In this document: positions 5,944-10,888 of the stretch, one piece after another | How the letters are laid out: every line of letters begins with the position of its first letter | Numbering within the stretch: the first letter of the stretch is position 1 | Source of the DNA: DASZIT01 sp036489495 | Lineage (GTDB): Bacteria; Actinomycetota; Acidimicrobiia; Acidimicrobiales; RAAP-2 | Direction of reading: 5' to 3' | Assembly (NCBI GenBank): GCA_036489495.1 | Contig: DASXFR010000136.1 | Span: forward strand, 1-10,888 | DNA: 10,888 bases | The notes under the pieces: generated by a model | The model's database searches: none | Seen by the model: the letters and a program-made list of their open reading frames with translations, nothing else | What the model was told of the DNA's origin: nothing | Position numbers and translations under genes: made by a program

Positions 5944-7158
5944 GTGGATTTCTCCCTGTCACCCGAGGACGAGGCATTCCGTGACGAGCTGCGGGGCTGG
6001 CTCGACGAGCATCTCGAACAGTTTCTGATCGAAACCGACGACGACGAACAGCGGGTGGCCGGGGTGCCGTCGCAGGAGCGGCGCAAGGCGTGGCAGCGCC
6101 TGATGAACGAGGGAGGATGGGCTGCCGTCCACTGGTCGACCGAGTGGGGCGGCCGGGAGACCACCGCGGTGCAGCGGCTCATCTACTCCGAGTTGATGGC
6201 CGAGTACCGGACGCCGGGGATGTTCAACACCAACGGCATCTGGCAGATCGGCCCGATGCTCATCCAATGGGGCACCGAGGAGCAGAAGAACCGCTGGCTG
6301 CCGAACATCATCAACGGCGACGACCACTGGTGCCAGGGGTTCTCCGAGCCGGACGCCGGGAACGACCTGGCCAACCTCCGCACCCTGGCCATCCTCGACG
6401 GCGGCGGTGACCACTACGTGGTGAACGGCCAGAAGATCTGGATCTCCACCGCCCACCTGGCCCGGTGGGGGCTGTTCCTGTTCCGCACCGACCCGACCGC
6501 CATCGAGCGGGGGGCCAAGCACGAAGGCATCACCGCCTTCATCGTCGACCTCGAGTCGCCGGGGGTGGAAGTCCGACCGATCCGGGACATGTCCGGCGAG
6601 GAGATGTTCAACGAGGTCTACTTCCGCGACGTCGAGGTCCCGGTCGACAGCCGGTTGGGCGGGGAGGGCGAGGGGTGGATGGTGGCCATGAGCACCCTCG
6701 GGTTCGAACGGGTGGGGATCGCCGGCCAGATCACCAGTCTGGCCGCCGATCTTCGGGCCATGGTGGAGACGGCCCGCGCCCTCAATCCCGAGGCGTTGGA
6801 AGACCCGGTGATGGCTGACCGGTTGGCCCGGGCGTGGACGGAGATCGAGCTGACCCGGCTGCTGGTCTACCGGGCGCTGAGCAAGGTGATGCGGGGCGAG
6901 AAGAACTGGCCTGAGGTGCCGTTCTCCAAGCTCCAATGGTCGATGCTGGCCCAGACATTGGCCGAGCTGGCGGTGGACCTGCTCGGCCCGGCCGGGCTCC
7001 TGGCCCGGGGCGGGGCCGACGCGGTGGACCGGGGCAAGTGGACCCGGCTCTACTCGTTCCAGCGGTACTCGACCATCGGTGGCGGATCGACCGAGGTGCA
7101 GAAGAACATCATTGCCGACCGGGCCATCAAACTGCCGGGTCGGGCCCGGCAGTCCTGA
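5944..7158 (+). CDS. Acyl-CoA dehydrogenase (FadE-type, FAD-dependent)
   Basis: A 404-residue flavoenzyme predicted to oxidise an acyl-CoA to the 2,3-enoyl-CoA, passing electrons to electron-transfer flavoprotein. It begins with DFSLSPEDEAFRDELRGWL and has HWSTEWGG (63-70), then the middle-domain flavin segment QGFSEPDAGNDLANLRT (131-147) and NGQKIWISTAH (161-171). MSGEEMFNEVYFRDVEVP (216-233) follows, and the C-terminal STIGGGSTEVQKNIIADR (376-393). E255 in TLGFERVGIAG aligns with the catalytic Glu of isovaleryl-CoA dehydrogenase (LDLER), while the MCAD-type Glu is replaced in GGGSTE, so it appears catalytically competent. I chose GTG 5944 rather than TTG 5926 because it gives the standard N-terminus and sits seven bases after TAGGCT. 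It heads a four-gene cluster; the thiolase-like gene starts two bases after its stop. The acyl substrate is unknown. Confidence 0.92.
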   Translation: MDFSLSPEDEAFRDELRGWLDEHLEQFLIETDDDEQRVAGVPSQERRKAWQRLMNEGGWAAVHWSTEWGGRETTAVQRLIYSELMAEYRTPGMFNTNGIWQIGPMLIQWGTEEQKNRWLPNIINGDDHWCQGFSEPDAGNDLANLRTLAILDGGGDHYVVNGQKIWISTAHLARWGLFLFRTDPTAIERGAKHEGITAFIVDLESPGVEVRPIRDMSGEEMFNEVYFRDVEVPVDSRLGGEGEGWMVAMSTLGFERVGIAGQITSLAADLRAMVETARALNPEALEDPVMADRLARAWTEIELTRLLVYRALSKVMRGEKNWPEVPFSKLQWSMLAQTLAELAVDLLGPAGLLARGGADAVDRGKWTRLYSFQRYSTIGGGSTEVQKNIIADRAIKLPGRARQS

Positions 7159-7160
7159 CG

Positions 7161-8696
7161 GTGGCGGCCCGACCAGACCCGCGCCAACCTTGCCTGATCG
7201 GGGTCGGCCGGCGGACCTGGCACCCCGAGGACTGTGGCCCGGACGGGGCCCCCGAGCCGTTGACCATGTGGGAGGAAGTCGCCCGGCTGGCGGATGCCGA
7301 CACCGGCCACCCCGGCGCCATCGAGCGGCTCGAGCGGCTCGACGTCGTCTACTGCCAGGCCTGGCAGTACGACGACCCTCCCGCCCGGCTGGCCGAGCGG
7401 TTGGGGGCCGACCCGAAGGTCGCCACCTACTCGGGGATCGGCGGCAATGTCCCCCAGTCCATCGTGTCGAACGCCGCCCGGGACATCCTCCGCGGCGATC
7501 TGGATCTGGCCCTGGTGGTCGGGTCGGAAGCCTTGGCCACCAAGCGCCGGTTGGCCAAGGAGGGACGAAAGCCGGCCTGGAGTTTCCGGCCCGACGAGCG
7601 ACGCCCGTTCCCCTTCGACGTCCCGCCGCACCCGGGCGAGGTGACCCACAGCATCTTCGAGGCCTGGCTGACCTTCGCGCTTTTCGAGAACGCCCACCGG
7701 GCCCATCTGGGCATGGGTCTCGAGGAGTACCGCCGATCGCTCGGCCAGCTGCTCGCTCCGATGACGGCGGTGGCCGCCGCCAATCCCGACGCCTGGTTCC
7801 CCGTCCTTCGGGGGGTGGAAGAGATCCTCGGCCCGACCGTCCAGAACCGGATGGTCGGCTACCCCTACTCCAAGCTCATGACCGCCATCATGGACGTGGA
7901 CATGGCCGCCGCCATCCTGGTGGCCAGCGACGCCACCGCCGATTCGCTGGGGGTGCCGGCCGATCGGCGGGTCTACCTCCGGGGCTGGGGCTACGCCGAA
8001 GACCCGCCGGCGGTGGCTCAGCGCACCGACCTGTGGCGGTCCGGGGCTATGGAGGCGGCCAGTGCCGCGGCGTTGCAGGGGGCGGGAGTCGCCGCCGACG
8101 ACCTCGCCCACCTGGATCTGTATTCGTGCTTCACCAGCTCGATCGAGTTCGCCCTCGACGCCCTCGACATCGACTCGAGCTCCGCCCGCAGCGCTGACCC
8201 CGTCGCCCGGCCGGATCGGACGGTCACCGTGACCGGCGGCCTGGCCTACCACGGCGGCCCGGGCAGCAACTACCTCACCCATTCGCTGGCCACCATGGTC
8301 GACACCCTTCGAGCCGACCCCGGCGCGCTGGGCATGGTCAGCGGGGTCGGGATGCACATGCACAAGCACGTCTTCGCCGCCTATTCGACCACGCCAGGGA
8401 CACTGGTCCCGCCGGACGACGCGGCGGTGGCGGCCCAGGCGGCCATGGACGAGACCCCGATCGTCGAGTCATTCGAGGGCCCGGCCCGGGTGGCCACCTA
8501 CTCGGTGGTCCACGGGCGGGACGGGACGCCGGAGTCGGCGGCCCTGGTCTGTGACCTCGACGCACCCCCCGCGGCCCGGTGCTATGCCCGATTCACCGAT
8601 CCGGCGAGTTTGGCCGCCGCCGAGTCCGAGGAGCTGATCGGGCGGTCCGTGAAGATCGCTCCCGACGGGAACGGCGGCAACGCGGCCACCCTCTGA
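7161..8696 (+). CDS. Thiolase-like / acetyl-CoA acetyltransferase family protein
   Basis: A 511-residue thiolase-superfamily protein of the long, divergent type annotated as acetyl-CoA acetyltransferase in actinobacteria. Recognisable parts are SGIGGNVPQSIVSNAARDI (91-109), DLALVVGSEAL (115-125), GYPYSKLMTA (233-242), DLYSCFTSSIEFALDAL (319-335), VTVTGGLAYHGGPGSNYLTHSLATM (355-379) and GVGMHMHKHVFAAYST (395-410). The last 90 or so residues look like the extra beta-barrel-like C-terminal domain of this subgroup. The classical nucleophile Cys is absent: the place of the NxxCxSG loop reads SGIGGNVPQS. The second thiolase Cys region (CxGxG) reads GVGMHMHKH. C323 and H364 remain conserved in the subgroup, so the chemistry may differ from standard thiolysis. 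GTG 7161 lies two bases after the dehydrogenase TGA, without a Shine-Dalgarno site; no nearer in-frame ATG keeps the N-terminus. Confidence 0.83.
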   Translation: MAARPDPRQPCLIGVGRRTWHPEDCGPDGAPEPLTMWEEVARLADADTGHPGAIERLERLDVVYCQAWQYDDPPARLAERLGADPKVATYSGIGGNVPQSIVSNAARDILRGDLDLALVVGSEALATKRRLAKEGRKPAWSFRPDERRPFPFDVPPHPGEVTHSIFEAWLTFALFENAHRAHLGMGLEEYRRSLGQLLAPMTAVAAANPDAWFPVLRGVEEILGPTVQNRMVGYPYSKLMTAIMDVDMAAAILVASDATADSLGVPADRRVYLRGWGYAEDPPAVAQRTDLWRSGAMEAASAAALQGAGVAADDLAHLDLYSCFTSSIEFALDALDIDSSSARSADPVARPDRTVTVTGGLAYHGGPGSNYLTHSLATMVDTLRADPGALGMVSGVGMHMHKHVFAAYSTTPGTLVPPDDAAVAAQAAMDETPIVESFEGPARVATYSVVHGRDGTPESAALVCDLDAPPAARCYARFTDPASLAAAESEELIGRSVKIAPDGNGGNAATL

Positions 8697-8720
8697 ATCG
8701 CAACCCGGTCGGACGGTAGG

Positions 8721-8743
8721 TAGTGTGCATGACGTCGGCGTCA
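8721..8743 (+). promoter_or_regulatory. Possible internal promoter with palindromic operator before the amidohydrolase
   Basis: The 90-base gap before the amidohydrolase is the only sizeable break in the cluster. It contains TAGTGT (8721-8726), a TANNNT-type -10, and then TGACG-TCGG-CGTCA (8730-8743), a palindrome that would lie on the start point. The TGAC-N6-GTCA arms match those at 4817-4830. No -35 is evident. This suggests that the last two genes can be transcribed or regulated separately. Confidence 0.35.
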
Positions 8744-8773
8744 GGCTTCACCGGTCTGGCCGCCGATCTCAAA

Positions 8774-8780
8774 GGGGAGG
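8774..8780 (+). promoter_or_regulatory. Ribosome binding site deciding the amidohydrolase start
   Basis: GGGGAGG ends directly before an ATG at 8781, which leaves no spacing for it. The second in-frame ATG at 8787 lies six bases away, the normal distance, so translation should begin at 8787 (MRAEDLILVS) rather than 8781. Confidence 0.7.
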
Positions 8781-8786
8781 ATGCTG

Positions 8787-10073
8787 ATGCGTGCCGAGGA
8801 CCTCATTCTCGTAAGCGTGGACGACCACATCGTCGAGCCACCCGACATGTTCGAGGGCCGGCTGTCGGCCAAGTACCAGGACCTGGCGCCGAAGATGATC
8901 AAGAAGCCGGACGGCACCGACGTCTGGATCTACGACGGGAACGAGATGCCCAACATCGGGCTCAACGCGGTGGTCGGCCGGCCGCCGGAGGAGTACGGCA
9001 TCGAGCCCACCTCGCTCGCCGACATGCGACCCGGATGCTTCGACGTGAAGGAGCGGATCCGCGACATGAACGCCAACGGCGTGCTCGGGTCGATGAACTT
9101 CCCGTCCTTCCCGCAGTTCTGCGGGCAGCTGTTCGCCCGCACCGAAGACAAGGACGTGGCCCTGGCCATGATCCAGGCCTACAACGACTGGCACATCGAA
9201 GGATGGTGCGGCGCGGCGCCCGGGCGGTTCATCCCGTTGTCCCTGCCGGCCATCTGGGATGCGGAACTGGCCGCCGCCGAGGTCAAGCGAGTGGCCAAGA
9301 AGGGCTGCCACGCGGTGACCTTCTCGGAGAACCCGGAGAAGCTGGGCTGGCCCAGCCTCCACAGCGACAGCTGGGACCCGTTCTGGCAGGCCTGCTCCGA
9401 CGAGGGCACCGTGGTGTGCATGCATATCGGGTCGTCGTCGCAGCTGGTCATCACCTCGGTCGAAGCCCCGATCGACGTGCTCATCTCGCTGCAGCCGATG
9501 AACATCGTGCAGGCGGCGGCCGACTTGCTGTGGTCGCCGGTCCTCCGCAAATTCCCCGACCTCCGGATTGCCCTGTCGGAAGGCGGGATCGGTTGGATCC
9601 CCTACCTGCTGGAGCGGGTCGACTACGTCTACGAGCACCACCATGCCTGGACCGGTCAGGACTTCGGCGACCTGCTCCCCAGCCAGTTGTTCAAGGAACG
9701 GGTGATCACTTGCTTCATCGACGACGCCTTCGGGGTGGACAACCGCCGCTACCTGAACCTGGACAACATCACCTGGGAGTGCGACTACCCGCACTCCGAC
9801 TCCACCTGGCCCCATGCCCCGGAGATGGCGATGAAGTACCTGGCCGACGTGCCCGATGGCGAGATCAACAAGATCACCCACCTCAACGCCATGCGCCACT
9901 TCAAGTTCGACCCGTTCGCGGTTCGACCCCGGGAGCAGTGCACGGTGGGGGCGTTGCGGGCGGAGGCGACCGACGTCGATGTCAGCTTGATGGCCCGGAC
10001 CGGCAAGTCTCGGCCCAAGGGAACCACCGCCACCGACCTGAGCAACTTCGCCAAGAAGTCTGCCAACGACTGA
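8787..10073 (+). CDS. Amidohydrolase family (Amidohydro_2, ACMSD-like) metal-dependent enzyme
   Basis: A 428-residue TIM-barrel enzyme of the amidohydrolase-2 type, whose characterised relatives include metal-dependent decarboxylases (ACMSD, gamma-resorcylate decarboxylase) and hydrolases. Candidate metal ligands are D12 and H14 in SVDDHIVEPPDMF, H213 in CMHIGSS, and D333 in WECDYPHSDSTWP; E265 and R277 lie in the LSEGGIGWIPYLLERVDY block (263-280). GSMNFPSFPQFCG (101-113) and the HHAWTG loop (285-290) are further family-like features. The tail after about residue 385 is polar and looks disordered. No signal peptide is seen. Proteins starting LVSVDDH-x-VEPPDMF are, to my knowledge, frequent beside acyl-CoA dehydrogenase and crotonase genes in actinobacteria, but their reaction is not established. 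The crotonase start follows its stop by two bases, so they should be co-expressed. Confidence 0.88.
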   Translation: MRAEDLILVSVDDHIVEPPDMFEGRLSAKYQDLAPKMIKKPDGTDVWIYDGNEMPNIGLNAVVGRPPEEYGIEPTSLADMRPGCFDVKERIRDMNANGVLGSMNFPSFPQFCGQLFARTEDKDVALAMIQAYNDWHIEGWCGAAPGRFIPLSLPAIWDAELAAAEVKRVAKKGCHAVTFSENPEKLGWPSLHSDSWDPFWQACSDEGTVVCMHIGSSSQLVITSVEAPIDVLISLQPMNIVQAAADLLWSPVLRKFPDLRIALSEGGIGWIPYLLERVDYVYEHHHAWTGQDFGDLLPSQLFKERVITCFIDDAFGVDNRRYLNLDNITWECDYPHSDSTWPHAPEMAMKYLADVPDGEINKITHLNAMRHFKFDPFAVRPREQCTVGALRAEATDVDVSLMARTGKSRPKGTTATDLSNFAKKSAND

Positions 10074-10075
10074 CA

Positions 10076-10885
10076 GTGCCCATCCACTATCAGGTCGACG
10101 ACGATCACATCGCCCTCATCACCATCGACCGTCCCGAGGCGAAGAACGCCATGGACATGGAGCACTTCTTCCAGCTCCGGAGTGCCTGGGACCGATTCGG
10201 GGAGGACGAGGATGCCTGGGTGGCGATCATCACCGGGGTCAAGGACTCGTTCCTGGTCGGTGCCGATCTGAAGACCTACATCCCCCAGATCACCGAGCAC
10301 CAGAAGAAGATCAAGGCCGGCGAGGTCAGCTCCATCGGCGGCTACAGCCTCGACGACGGCATGAAGGCAGTGCTGCGAGGCGTCAAGCTCTACAAGCCGA
10401 TCATCGCCGCCATCAACGGAACCTGCGTGGCCGGCGGGATGGAGATGCTCGGCGGCTGTGACATCCGGGTGGCCGTCGACACCGCCACCTTCGGGGTGCT
10501 CGAGCCCAAGCGCGGGCTGTTTGCCGGAGGGGGGACTACGGTCCGGCTCCCCCGCCAGGTCCCGTTCCCGGCGGCGATGGAATTCCTGCTGTGCGCCGAC
10601 CGGATCGGAGCCGACCAGGCATTCCAGATGGGCCTGCTGAACGAGGTCACCACCGCCGACCAGCTGATGGAGCGGGCCAACGATTACGCCCACCGGATCA
10701 CTGCCAACGGCCCGCTGGCCGTGCGGAAGACCAAGGAGTCGGTGCTGCGGGGACTGGCAACGGACATGAAAGAGGCGTACCGCATCGAGTCGGAGCTGGC
10801 CGGCGAGGTGTTCGGGAGCGAGGACGCCAAGGAGGGGCCGAAGGCGTTCGCGGAGAAGCGGCCGCCGGTCTGGACCGGCCGGTAA
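10076..10885 (+). CDS. Enoyl-CoA hydratase/isomerase (crotonase) family protein
   Basis: A 269-residue crotonase-fold enzyme predicted to hydrate a 2,3-enoyl-CoA to the 3-hydroxyacyl-CoA, or to carry out a related crotonase reaction such as ring hydrolysis. It starts VPIHYQVDDDHIALITIDRPEAKNAM, the usual N-terminus. The oxyanion-hole segments are SFLVGADLK (58-66) and NGTCVAGGMEM (114-124). Both catalytic glutamates of rat mitochondrial enoyl-CoA hydratase (E144, E164) have counterparts, E123 and E143, with the same 20-residue spacing, so hydratase activity is plausible. The later GLLNEV and ANGPLAVRKTKESV blocks are also typical, and length is normal. GTG 10076 lies two bases after the amidohydrolase TGA with no Shine-Dalgarno site, suggesting coupled translation. 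TAA lies at 10883-10885, three bases from the window edge, so following genes are not visible. The physiological substrate is unknown. Confidence 0.92.
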   Translation: MPIHYQVDDDHIALITIDRPEAKNAMDMEHFFQLRSAWDRFGEDEDAWVAIITGVKDSFLVGADLKTYIPQITEHQKKIKAGEVSSIGGYSLDDGMKAVLRGVKLYKPIIAAINGTCVAGGMEMLGGCDIRVAVDTATFGVLEPKRGLFAGGGTTVRLPRQVPFPAAMEFLLCADRIGADQAFQMGLLNEVTTADQLMERANDYAHRITANGPLAVRKTKESVLRGLATDMKEAYRIESELAGEVFGSEDAKEGPKAFAEKRPPVWTGR

Positions 10886-10888
10886 CCA

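Noticed and set aside
8221..8235. Near-perfect palindrome CGGTCAC-C-GTGACCG
   Set aside because: It lies inside the thiolase-like coding sequence and is explained by the Thr-Val-Thr-Val codons. There is no promoter context.
7050..8369. Minus-strand frame (439 codons) opposite the thiolase-like gene, with a similar one at 5959-6936 opposite the dehydrogenase
   Set aside because: Both are shadows of GC-rich codon use. Neither shows motifs or a ribosome binding site.
8723..10075. In-frame upstream extension of the crotonase reading frame through the whole amidohydrolase gene, suggesting a 720-residue fusion
   Set aside because: The extension is Arg/Gly/His-rich nonsense overlapping the well-supported amidohydrolase in another frame. 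The crotonase has a normal N-terminus at GTG 10076.

Overview
The window is strongly GC-rich, densely packed DNA. It shows GTG starts, AGGAGG-type ribosome binding sites, one candidate leaderless promoter and several acyl-CoA enzyme genes. This fits a high-GC actinomycete-type bacterium. The protein style (FadE-like dehydrogenases, a thiolase-like protein, an amidohydrolase of the type common beside them, and a DUF899 pair) would suit an Acidimicrobiia-like or mycobacterium-like lineage, but I cannot fix the taxon from sequence alone. I see no tRNA, rRNA, insertion sequence, CRISPR array, prophage or origin, and no gene-free stretch longer than about 200 bases.

Layout. (1) Bases 1-147 hold the 3' end of a serine hydrolase of the beta-lactamase fold on the plus strand. 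(2) Bases 159-2431, minus strand, form a compact operon read from right to left: a DUF899 thioredoxin-like protein, a DUF2182 membrane protein, and a second, different DUF899 protein. (3) Bases 2608-4737, minus strand, hold an acyl-CoA dehydrogenase-like protein followed after 3 bases by an adenine deaminase, with a GC-rich hairpin just past the deaminase stop. (4) A 195-base divergent intergenic region separates this pair from a plus-strand DMT-type membrane transporter (4933-5880). (5) From 5944 to the right edge is a plus-strand catabolic cluster: acyl-CoA dehydrogenase, thiolase-like protein, amidohydrolase-family enzyme and enoyl-CoA hydratase.

How the genes may work together. The right half looks like a beta-oxidation-style pathway for an unidentified acyl-CoA. 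The dehydrogenase introduces a double bond, the crotonase hydrates it (or cleaves a ring), the thiolase-like protein acts on a keto or related thioester, and the metal-dependent amidohydrolase-fold enzyme may perform a hydrolysis or decarboxylation. The leftward dehydrogenase lacks the usual catalytic glutamates and could be a partner subunit of the rightward one. Two intergenic regions, one on each side of this cluster, carry the same hyphenated palindrome arms (TGAC-N6-GTCA), the only two copies I found in the window. This hints at one shared regulator. The DUF899-DUF2182-DUF899 operon is the least understood unit and the best candidate for an undescribed redox or metal-handling system.
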